Assembly (NCBI RefSeq): GCF_035582795.1
Contig: NC_134370.1
Location: 49,339,501 to 49,403,500 of the forward strand
Length of the DNA: 64,000 nucleotides
From: Mycteria americana
Taxonomy: Eukaryota > Chordata > Aves > Ciconiiformes > Ciconiidae
Direction: 5' to 3'
In this document: positions 25,101-35,410 of the stretch, one piece after another
How positions within the stretch are numbered: the first letter of the stretch is position 1
Layout of the letters: the number at the start of each line of letters is the position of its first letter
Notes under the pieces: model-generated
The model's input: the letters and a program-made list of their open reading frames with translations, nothing else
Databases searched by the model: none
Told to the model about the DNA's origin: nothing
Position numbers and translations under genes: made by a program

Positions 25101-25820
25101 GCACACAGGTATATAATTTCCCTTTTACATCATGTTCTTTGCTCAAAGCAAAGAGCAGGCTGCATAGGCTTAGCCTGATGCATGCAAAAAAGGGGCCTGT
25201 GTCCTCACCTTGCTTCCTGTTCCTGCACGACAGGGACTGGTGGAGAGGTATTTCTAGCTTCTTGTTGCTGTTTGCCATTTTATGGTAAGCAGGAATGAAC
25301 CCAGGCACCTGTCCCTCCTTTCTCCCACAGGCACTCCTTGCAGGTGGGGCCCCAGGGAAAGCTGTGTGCAAAGGATGCTCGATCAGAGGAGTTCCCACCG
25401 TGTCAGGGCTGACAGAGCAAGTGGAGGGACCATGGAAATAGCAGTTTTCTGTCAAAACAGCTTCTCAGCAGCAAGCCCTGAAACACATTTATTCTTAGCA
25501 ATCTTCTATCAAAACAAAATTCCGCCAGGAAATGGTCATGCTGGTTAAAGTCCTCCCTGGAAAAAACGAGCACTGAGAGCCATCTGGTTTTGGTTTAGAT
25601 TTAGGTATTTTCTTCCCGAGTGCCGTTTGCAAAAGTTGAAGATTTTTCCTAAGGCCAGTATTTAGAAAACAAGGTGGTTTTGGTTTTCCTTGTGCTTTTT
25701 CCCTTTGAGAAAAGAAAAAAGTTACTTCCTAGGAAATTTGGGATAGCAGAGTGAGGTGTAGTCTGTGTTTCTCAGCCTGCTCTCTCCACTAACTAGTGCA
25801 AGACCAGGGCAGTCAGGTGC
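22190..25820. other. Unique DNA, no gene seen
   Basis: Includes the longest open frame of the window (minus strand, 22654-23442). It begins with GTG and not ATG, matches no family I know and lies in GC-rich DNA, so I do not call it a gene. Smaller AT-rich patch at 23620-23790. Confidence 0.45.
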
Positions 25821-25822
25821 TA

Positions 25823-26010
25823 CAGAATCATATAGGCTGGAAAAGATCATCAAGTCCAACCGTAAACCTAACACTACCAAGTCCACCACTACACCAGGTC
25901 CCTAAGCACCTCATCCAAACATCTTTTAAATACCTCCAGTGATGGCGATTCAACCACTTCCCTGGGCAGCCTGTTCCAATGCTGGACAGCCCTTTCAGTA
26001 GCATAATGAT
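25823..26010 (-). mobile_element. 5'-truncated CR1 LINE (non-LTR retrotransposon), 3' end
   Basis: CR1 is the dominant LINE of birds and other reptiles. Its ORF2 encodes endonuclease and reverse transcriptase, and copies are usually truncated at the 5' end. Read on the minus strand, the segment encodes [20 protein letters not shown] followed by [10 protein letters not shown] and a stop at 25889, which is the known C-terminus of CR1 ORF2. The 66 bases after the stop form a CR1-type 3' UTR (the part reading TTGGTAGTGTTAGGTTTACG, then TTGATGATCTTTTCCAGCC) and end in a single TATGATTCTG unit instead of the usual tandem ATTCTATG repeats. Only the last few dozen codons are clear. The open frame continues upstream to about 26400 but no longer resembles CR1, so the 5' breakpoint is near 26000, possibly as far as 26110. 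A dead copy: no endonuclease or RT catalytic motif remains. The family is known from general knowledge; I cannot name the subfamily. Confidence 0.93.
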
Positions 26011-26109
26011 GGGCAGCAGCCACATCTCTGGTCCTGAACTGCCCCTCACCCTGCCCAACATCCTGGAGCAAAGCAGGACCTGGTGCTGGGAGGGGGCATC
26101 TCAGCCTGA

Positions 26110-27820
26110 GCCTTGAGCAGATGCGTAAGCCCTCTCCCCAAGGAGACTGTGAACCTTGGGGCTGAATGATGTGGTCAGAGGTTTTATTTAGTTCTGAGGC
26201 AGGGCTGAACCTGAGTGGATTTTTAATGCATGATTTTTTAGTGTTTAAACTGAGCAAATCTTTGAACCTATGTGGTTTCTGAGGGATGTTTCTCTTCCTC
26301 TCTGAATGCGTGTGCCATAAATGCTCCCAAAAAATCCTCCCTTTCCTCTCTGCTGTTGCTAGCTCTGGTGACGCAGTCACAAACTTGCAATAGGTCAGGC
26401 TTTCCACTAAGCCTCTGTGTCACAGGAGCGTCTTGGATTTTCACTTTTTAGAAGCAAGTTTTCAGCATCAGGGTTATGTCAAAAACCTATAAATGTGGAC
26501 AGGGGCACCGCAGGCTCCCCATATTATGCTGCAATGGGCCAGAAACCCCGTGTGAGAGTGGCTGGGAGCAGGGAGGAGGATGTGGGTGACCTGGGGGTGC
26601 AGAAAGAATGAGAGAGGGGAAGAGGCTGGGTGGCAGCACCTTGGCATGGCAGGAGCTGCTGAGGGGAGGAAAGGGATGGCAGCTCGTTTACCAGAAGGTG
26701 TCTATCCTGGGAGCACGCTGCACTGTGCAGGTCAGCACTTGTTTGAGAAGGAGCAATACAAGTTGTCAGGTGGAGAACATTACCTCCCCTGATAACTTCA
26801 TTTTGCTGAACAACCTCCTAGCTCAGAGCAAGGAAAATCAATGCAACAGAGCCAGGCTGCCTGTGCAGCAGGAGACCCTGCTTGGGATCCCCTGTCATCC
26901 CACACTGTCCCCAAAGGGGACCAGCTGGTGCCCCCAGAAGGGGGGGTCTCATGTAGGAGTAGCAGCAGTGTTGGGGCTGTCCCCAAGAAAGTTGCATGGG
27001 ACAGTGTGGGACACTAGGGACACTCTTGTCTTCAGCTGGCCCAAAAGCTGTGGTTAAATAGGGTGGCTGCAAAGAGCTGGGAGAGAGAACAAGGCTGGAG
27101 GGAAGGAATGCAACAGAGGGAGAGGTGTCTGTAGCCTGTTTTGGTAGGTGCTGTTTTGGAAGGTTTGCTCCTTCACCCTGGCAGGGCCAAGAAAAAGCCC
27201 TGAATTTCTTTTCCACACCTTATATGGTTCCCACCTGGTTCTCTAGATTAAACCAGATTTCTCTCCAAGCATCTCACTCTGAGGACTGACAAAGCCATTA
27301 ACACAGAGGTTGTTGTTGTTTTTTAATTTTTTTGGTGGCACACTAGCAAAAATAAATATTAATTGTGCAAAATGCTAATAAGCCAGGCAGGGAACTAGGC
27401 TGTGCAGCCCAAGGATAGTGCCATGCATGCAGCTGCTGGCCCTTGGTGCAAACCTGGAGGCCACCACTGCAGTCCAGTGGTTCCTGGGGAGCTTTGTGGT
27501 GTTGGGATGTCATGCGGGGTGCCTGATGCTTGGGGCTTTGCAGTGCCTGTGAGCCCTGGCAGGGACCATCAGGGACTATTTGTGGCAGGAGTCTGGGCAC
27601 TGTGTTAGCGAGTCTGGGAGGCACTTGAGGTTTTCTAGCAGTTAAACAGCTCTTCCTCATCTTGGGGTGGGAGATACTATCGTGCACACACAGCTTGGGA
27701 TGTCACATTAATGTTAAACGCAGGGAAGAAGCAGGAGCGAGAGAGAGCAGGAGCTGGGCGTGTATGGCAGTTTGTTTCTTTGGGTTTATGTGCTGATACT
27801 TTCTGCTTAATTGCACCTTG
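26110..27820. other. Unique DNA, no gene seen
   Basis: Purine-rich on the plus strand in places (26581-26640 has 15 A and 8 T), reversing the skew seen further upstream. AT-rich patch at 27280-27390. No gene recognised. Confidence 0.4.
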
Positions 27821-27960
27821 ACATGTACTGAGGGGGGGAAAAAGGGTTTTTAAAAAGCTTTAAAAAAATTACCTTCCATGAAATATTCAGGACAGGCTGG
27901 TTTCTTTTTAAAAACTGGCATAATTACTCCTGCAAGGCTTCTGGTTCTCATGGTTTCATT
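27820..27960. other. AT-rich island
   Basis: TTTTTAAAAAGCTTTAAAAAAATTACC followed by GAAATATTCAGG and TTTTTAAAAACTGGCATAATTAC in sections. Composition only. Confidence 0.2.
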
Positions 27961-28974
27961 GCATTTGAAGGGAGGCAGCAGGAGTGTTTGTCCTCGTTAG
28001 CATGGAGAGGGGCTGGGCTAGCTTGTATTCATTAGAGGGAGGCAATCACTGTATTGATACCTGGAGATGGGTGAGTTGGGGGTCAGTGGGTTGGTTTGTT
28101 CCCATGAATATTTGCTGGTGGTGGACTGAGGACTTGGAAGGGAATGGAGGCAATTTAGTGACATATTAGGGTGTACTAGGAACAACAAAAATGTCCCTTG
28201 TGCTCCGGGAGTGCTGGGCTGTGTACCAGGGTGCATCCCACTGCTCCCTCCTTGCTGTGCCCTGCCTCCCGCAGACATGGGGGAGATGGCGGTGGGTTGT
28301 GGGCATGGGGAGCACATCCGCCTGCCTCTGGGGAGGGGGGGCCGCTCCAGGAAGCGCTCTCCTGACACCGTTAGGTGTGATCCAAAATTAGCATCCCATT
28401 CACTCGCTCTTAGCTGTGTTAGCTCTGCGAGGCTAATAGGGCTTAAAAGAAAAAAGGTCTCTTGTCACTGAAATCAGCAGCTCTGACTCAGAATACACAG
28501 AGGGAGCAGACTTGCTGAATAAGGCAACATTGCTGTTGTAAGCGCTTGCCTGGCTGCAGCAGTGCTGGGGGACTTTCCCAAGGTCAGCCCGAGAGTCAAT
28601 GTCAGAGCTTGGGAGGGGTCCTCGATTCCCATTTTGGTGGCTAAACTGCTGGGCAAGGAGGATGAAGGCGTGAGTGTGAAACCCAGCCAAACCGTGGAGC
28701 GTTCCCAGTGCCGTGCCGTGTTCCACAATTAATCACTTCCACCCACGTTACACTTTCCCCCTCCCCTAAATCCTCCCTCGCCTGGTACTGGAGTGGGGAA
28801 CAGAGGCAGCTCCAGTTTTATGAATCAATCAAAGACAATGCCTGCTTTTGAGAGCTGCTGATTTAGAGAGCCCTTTGCAAACATGTGTGCAGTATGATTT
28901 CTTATCAGAGCACGGCTCTGGATGAGACTGCCAAGAGGAGCTGTTCCAGCTCCCGGCCACATCCTGGGGAGACG

Positions 28975-29160
28975 GGCTGAGTGGTCTTTTCATCTACAAA
29001 TAAAACAAACAGGAACAAAGAAGGCAATAATATTGACTTTCATCATTGATATTCCCATTTATCTCAGTAATAATTAGTATTTCTATTGCTGCAAGGGTAT
29101 AGCTCATAATCTCACTATTTCAGGGGAGCTTATTAATGTCATCACCAAGAACAGCAACAC
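28975..29160. other. AT-rich island (candidate conserved noncoding element)
   Basis: Contains GGCAATAATATTGAC, CATTGATATTCCC, CAGTAATAATTAGTATTTC and GAGCTTATTAATGTC. Good candidate enhancer by motif density. It includes an acceptor-like CACTATTTCAG, but every downstream frame closes before a donor. Confidence 0.3.
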
Positions 29161-30120
29161 ATAAAGTGCTGGGCAAGTGCTGAGGAGGGTGAGTGGGGTG
29201 GAGGGCTGGGAATGGAGCAGAGCTGGACATGGAAGAAAGAGGCAAGAGGCTGCAGAGGGGTGCATGGATGCTGTAGGGAGCAGTGGAGCAGCAGAGCTGG
29301 GGAGGGTAGGAGAGGTGGTCTTGGGCATATGGGCAGGGCCTGGGTCAGTGCTGACCTGACACTCCCCCTGTGCCAGGGGTGAGGTGGGAGAGCTGTACAG
29401 GCCTGCTTGATGGGAGCTGGGGCTCTCGGGGTCCCTGTCACCCAGTCCCTTGCTGCTCCAGCACAGCCAGAGCAAATCCCACTTGTCTGTGTTCAGGAGG
29501 GAAGGGCAGGGCTGGTGCTTCATCACGGTGGCCCAGGGGCGGAGGATGCACTGTGAGATGCAGTCACAGTGCCTTCCCTGCAGCGTGACGTGCTTCCAAG
29601 CTGTAACAGCGGTCCCCCGTTGTCACTGGCACACCAGGCAACATGGGAAACCAGGGCAAGTTCTTGCATCTGTCCCCATCCGCCCCCAGGGCACCTGTGC
29701 CATTCATGCACAAACTTCCCACAGCATCCACAGCGCTTGTTATCTGCTGGCACTTCATTAGTCATTCCCTGTCCTCTTAAAAACCCCTCACTCTGCTGTC
29801 TGCAGATGCCTTGTTCTGTCAGAGCCATGTACCTGGACTGATCCTCCTCTGGGATCCCAGAGGAGGTGGGACACTGAGGTTTCAGCACTGGTGCTGAACA
29901 CAGCCGCTGCTCTCCTATGTTGGTGTGAAAGCTTTGGCACCCGACTGCTCTGTGCCTCGTCCTGAATCAGTCTGGAGGTCCATTTCCTGCATCTATTTTT
30001 TTAATTGTCCTATTAAGTACATGTCCCGACCCTGCCTGTTGAGGGATGGTTTCCAGTATGCAGCGTCCCGAGCATTATCAATTCCACAGGAACCGCTGTC
30101 ACAGCAGCCGCAGGGACCAG
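29160..30120. other. GC-rich unique DNA with an inverted TTCAGCAC pair
   Basis: No gene seen. At 29881-29898 TTCAGCAC and GTGCTGAA face each other across two bases. TTCAGCAC is the left half-site of the REST/NRSE motif, but the right half-site is missing. Confidence 0.4.
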
Positions 30121-30260
30121 CGAGCAGCAAATGCAAATGCAGGGCGGTGTTTTTATTAGGATTTAAATGAGTTTAAGGCTATTCAGAATTACAATGTGAT
30201 TTGAGCCAGGAGGGGCTTATAAAACTGGTATGAGTTCATATATTATACAGTAAATGTGCC
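30120..30260. promoter_or_regulatory. AT-rich island with POU octamer and GC box
   Basis: ATGCAAAT at 30131-30138 is a perfect POU-domain octamer, overlapped by a second partial copy (GCAAATGCAAATGC), and is followed by GGGCGG. Downstream are TTTTTATTAGG and GATTTAAATGAG. Motif-based candidate only. Confidence 0.3.
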
Positions 30261-31429
30261 AAACCCCATGACTCCTGCTGAGCACCTTCCTCACCAGGGT
30301 GGGGAAGGGAGCAGGGCAGCTGCCAGGGCTCAGCCCTGTTGCCTCATCGTGTAGGGCCCCATGGGGTAAAGGGCTGTTTGAGGTGGAAGGAGGGCTAAAA
30401 GGCTCAGCCATGGAGGTTACTGGGCAGGGGAGCCGGTCTCTGTTAACAAACCTGAGCCTATGGTGCAGTTCACATTGGCAGATCATCTCTGGCTGGAAGG
30501 TAGGGGTGCAGGGGAGGCTTGTGAACATATTTTGGGGCAGGGTGCACTTCACCCATACATCCTTCCCTCTCTGTATAGCTCCACTGGGGGAAGGTGGCAG
30601 TGGGTGCTAGCGATGCTCCAGCACTGGCCATACTGAAGGAGGCTATGCACCAGGGAAGCAGCACGGCTGCACCTTCTTCCTCCCTGTGCAGCGAGCCGTG
30701 GCTTCTCTGGGTGCTGGTGCAGGACATGGGGACCCTTCCTTGGGCCAGACCCTGCTCCAGGTTTCTGGTAGCAGGGAGCTTTCTCCAGTCTGTCCAGGAT
30801 GTGCCAGCCCCAGCTTGCACCTCTCCGGAGATCTCATAGCACCCAGATCACCTGCCTGTCGCACAGACATCACTCATAAAGGCTTTAATGGCCATTATTG
30901 TAATCTATGGCTGTGCGGGGCTTTGTGCAGAGGCAGAGGAGAGATGGGTGATGTGACAGAGCTGTACCTGTGTGCACAGGTGCCCTGGGTCTGTGACACC
31001 TAGGAGCCACCGCGGTGGGGGTGACAGATTCCTCCGTCCGCTCCCTCAGCCAGGAAAGGAATGAAAGGGAAGTTTGAGCTATTGGCTTGGGATGTTCGTG
31101 CCTCGCCTCATTTCAGTGCTATGCTTTTGATCTCTGAAGGATAGAGCTGAATATTTGAATGAGAAATACGTGGTTGTATTGAAATCCTAGACAAAATGCC
31201 TTTTGTGCCTCCCTGCATGTTTATTTGCGTAAGAGTGTTTTGCTGGAGAAACACGGGAAGGAGCTCGAGGGAGAGGAGCGAAGGCGGGGGTGAGAGCATT
31301 GGGGAACTCGCAGTACAATTTCAGGACACTTAAGAGCCTCTTATTGTCAGTGGCGAGACAGCAACATCAGAGGCAGCTTGGGCAATTGTCTGAGACAAAT
31401 TGCTTCATTTGATGGTTTGTCGGTATCTC

Positions 31430-31560
31430 ACTGGTTAAGTTTCTGGGTTATATATATACAAAGCACAGGAGAAATCCAGAAATACCCATATATATGCGTA
31501 TATACATGTCTCTGTATCCGTAGTTATCGCCCATAAATGACCTTGCAGGCATGAAATAAT
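31430..31560. repeat. TA-rich simple sequence
   Basis: TTATATATATAC followed by CCATATATATGCGTATATAC: short alternating purine-pyrimidine runs, with no gene content. Confidence 0.5.
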
Positions 31561-32259
31561 GTCATCAGCCTGCCTGGTGCTTCGGAGCAGCTGGATGTTT
31601 GCTCTGTAGATGTGGGGAGCAAGGGAGCCAGGCAACCTCTTGGGGCTCCCGCTGTGAAGCCACCAAGGTGCTCGCTCTCGTGCCAGGGAGCTGGCAGTGT
31701 TTGTCGCAGGAGGGAGCATCTCCCTTCCTCTCCAAAAAGAAAGGTTTCACTCGCTTCAGGAGATGCTGAGGGCAGAGCCTTTGCTGACAGGTAACATGCT
31801 GCTAAACAAAGCTGCTTTCCCCAGAGAGGGAAAATTGTTGCTGGTGCCTGCGGGAGAGGTGAAGGTAGAGATGTGACGGATAGCAGCCCTGCTGTTTTGT
31901 CCTACTTGGAGGAGAGACGGCAAGCCAGGGATGCAAAGGCACCCTGATAAAAAGGCCCACTGGTGGCATTTGGGTAGCAGTGGGGGACAAGCAATCGCTC
32001 AGCTCTCCCCTGTCCATACATCTGAAACAATGCAGAGCCCCCACTTTGGGCAGCCCTGCCCATGCCAGCACCTCTCATTGCACCGTCCCCATGGCAAGGC
32101 TGTAGGAGGAGGGCAGTCCGGGTGGTGTTGGCCGGGAGAAGATGTATGCTGCATCCAGCAGCCCAGAGCAAAGGGACCTCAGCCAGTGACATCCACCAGA
32201 AAGCCTTTAATGCCTAGCCTGGAGCAGGGAGATTTACTCAAGGGACTCATTTCTTTTCC

Positions 32260-32480
32260 TGAACATAAAAAAAGCTATGTCAACCTGACATTCAGGAAAC
32301 ACTATTTGATACCTTTTTATTAGTTTAACAGTTTAGCTAATTGCAACACCTTTTTGTTATTTTTATGTACTTTTTTGATTCATTCTGATTTTGTCCTCAT
32401 ATACTCTTTGTTCTTTAAAGCCATTTCATTACAGGTAGTTATTGCCTGTGCTCATTCTCTGGGAGGATGAGGGAAGGAGG
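32260..32480. other. AT-rich island (candidate conserved noncoding element)
   Basis: Contains TTTTTATTAGTTTAAC, GTTTAGCTAATTGC, TTTTTGTTATTTTTATG and TTTGATTCATTC. Flanked by GC-rich DNA. A second AT-rich patch follows at 32640-33000. Confidence 0.3.
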
Positions 32481-32999
32481 AGGGGTGCCCTGGCTGCACC
32501 CATGTCCTGAAGCTTTCGGTAGCTCAGGTGACACCAGCTGGTCTCAGCAGATTGAGACAAGATATTGCAGAAGCTGCTGCTTGTTCTTGTGGTGGTGGTT
32601 GTTGACAAAAATGCATCTTCAGCAGCACTGGAAGTTTGCAGATATGGCTCTGTTTTGCCAAATTGTTTGTTTGGGGCAGAAAAACAAACAAACAGAAAAA
32701 GAAAATGTTCTAGGGTTTCATTCTGCTGTTTTCTCTATGAAGTGATTGCCATTTTCCTTCAGAAAGCAAATTTTGGTTGTAAAGTTCCTCAACTTTTATC
32801 TTAAAGAAATGGGTAAATCCTTAGAAATGTCCAGATGTAAACTGAAACGCTATTGTGCTTCTCTATATTTTAGATTCACCAGCATTTAACATAAGAAGTT
32901 TTCTTCTCTTAAGCTAATTCTTACTGAATTGTCAAAAATATGGAAAAAAAAATTGCAATAATAATTACACTAATGGTAATGTGCTTTCCACAGCCTTGG

Positions 33000-35220
33000 C
33001 TTTTACCACAGCTAATTGTGCTCTTTCATTTCTCCTGCTCTGTGTCTCAGCTGTTGTCTCTTTGCTCAGACCTTTCCCCAGGCACAGTGGGTCCCCACAC
33101 AGCCCCCCAACCCGTGACCTCCCTGCACCCAAGCTCACGGCAGCCCTGGCCTTGTTACGTACTGAAATGACCAAGTCTCGCTGGAGTTGCCCCTGCCTGG
33201 GATTAGCCAGATAGATGAGCTTCAGTTTAAGATGTACCTGCCTCCAGCCTTGTCCCTCAGTGCTGGGGTGCCCTATGGCATCCATACCCCACAGCCCCAC
33301 GTGCTGGCCTGCCTAGCACCGGGTCCAGACCGTCCCATCAGGCTGCCCAGCGTGCTCCCGAACAGGGCACACTCTGCCTGTCTCCCTGTGGGTGCCACCC
33401 CACTGCCCAAACCGATGCTTTCAAGGCCAGGAGCAGTTTGCAGCCTCCCTTCCCCCTGCCTGGTGCGATCGCGGCTCACCCCCCACCCCACACACACGAG
33501 GACCAGCAAAGAGCAGAGCTGGGGAAAGATGTCAAGAGCTGTTCCAGTGTTTGCGGGAGCTTATATAAAAGGATCCATTTTTGTTCTCCTGCTTGTCTGC
33601 TTCAGTCAAAATGCAACGCCGCAGCTAACAATGTTTTGTGTCATAGCAGACCACAGTGAGCTAATGCACGGGCTGCTGCGGTAGGTGCTACATCTCTCTG
33701 TACCGCAGCTGTCCTGAGCCCCTACCGCAGCCCCTAGGGCTGCCTTCACCCCCGGCCCCCGGGAGCCCACAGCTCGCCCTGCTGTGAATCATGTCTCCCA
33801 CTGAATTGTAGCTCCTTGTGGGCTCTGCAGCTCCTGGGTTGCAAACCACAGCCCTGCTAGGCTCATCTCCCAGCTGGAGGAGCGGCTCTCTGGTGGCTCT
33901 GCCTTTTCAGTGTGAGACGGAGCAGACCCCCATGTGCTCACTGCAGCCCAGCTGAGCCCACCACAGGAGCAGGCAGGCGTCTCCGGCCCTGCAGGGCCCC
34001 CGGGAGCAGCACTTGGTTGTGTTGTTGATCTCTTTCTGTTCAGTAGACGCATGTGTGTACACAGGCACACACACATACGGGAGTGCCCTTGAGGTGTCTG
34101 GCACCTGGTGTCTTCATCTTCATTATTTAGAGGCTGTAAAGAGCATCTCTGTTTGCCTGTCGCTCCACAGGCATGTTGCAGGGTCGCTGGGGATGGCTGT
34201 GTGGCTGGAAATGGCAGGGACCCGGAGATGGTGCCTGAGGCAAAGGGAGGGCAGTGGAGGTTTGCGTGCTCAACCCACCGACCAGACTGCCTTAGTCAGG
34301 GCAGGGTGATGGCTGTGGAGCAGGACCTGTGCTGAGAGTCCTTGGAGATGAGATGAGGGGAGTGTGTAGGGACCCTTTCCTTTCGTCTTCTCCAGTGTAC
34401 CTTCACCCATTCCTCAGCAGGGCTGATCTCTCCTGGATGCCTCCTGTTGAGCTGGACCCTCCATTCTGGGAGCATTTGGCTTTCCTCTGCTGCTGCGTTG
34501 GGTAGCAGATGTGCTCTGTGTGGCACGGAGGGCGCAGCGTGTGTGTCAAGCCTGGTCTGTGCACGACTGCTTGGACCTGGCATAGGCTCACAGATGCTTT
34601 GGGCAAGCCTTTGCTATTGCATTCCTCCCCCCTTCTCCTTTAAAAGGCAGTGTTGCATCTCCTTTGGAAATCCAGGCTGAGGCTGCATGGTTAGGAGCTG
34701 TGGCAGTGTGGCTGTGGAGATAAGTGGCCATCCTGATTTATAGCAGGCTGGAGGATGCATTTGTTGGGGAAGTGGACGTGGACGGCTCTGCCCTCCAGCA
34801 GTGCTGCTCCGTGGCCATGCACTATCAGGGACTGTCCTCTGGACGAGGCACTGTGTCTTTGTTCAATATCTGCAAATTGCTCATTATCGAGGACTCCGCT
34901 GCATGAGCAGGGCCTGGGTACAGGAGCAGACAATATGAATTGTGAAACCTCAATGCACCGAGCCATTTCCATCAGAGGTTTTCACACCTTTCCTTTCTCC
35001 TCTCTTCTTTCTCTCATTTCTCCTCGGCTAGAAAGACTTGGAAAGAGGTCTCCTGAGTTTTGATCGTGAGCTCGCCACCACCCCTCACCTCTCATTGGCG
35101 CAGGCAGAGCAGCTGATGGGGCTGTGGGGACACGGCGCAGCAGCAGCAGAGCTGCAAAACTCTTCCCAGCGCCGGCTGGACCGAGGCAGGGGGCACCAGC
35201 CATCTCCCATCCCATCCCCC
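33000..35220. other. GC-rich unique DNA, no gene seen
   Basis: Open frames on both strands without family resemblance. At 34051-34076 there is a short CA/TG microsatellite, self-complementary (ATGTGTGT and ACACACAT with an 8-10 base gap). Confidence 0.4.
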
Positions 35221-35410
35221 TGAAATGTCACTTGCTTTTAAATGCACTGGTAGTTTAAAATAAGAATAACCTCCTCCAGGGCTTCTTAAACCGTGGAATT
35301 AAATATGGTTCTGGTCTCTAGGCAGAGTCTGACTCTTCAATTCTAAATCTGCTCAGCCAAGCGAAATATTGCAGGGGGGAAAGAAATCAATATTTCTCAG
35401 GCCTGGCACG
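35220..35410. other. AT-rich island (candidate conserved noncoding element)
   Basis: GCTTTTAAATGCAC, GTTTAAAATAAG, GGAATTAAATATGG and AAATCAATATTTC within 190 bases. Composition and motif evidence only. Confidence 0.25.
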
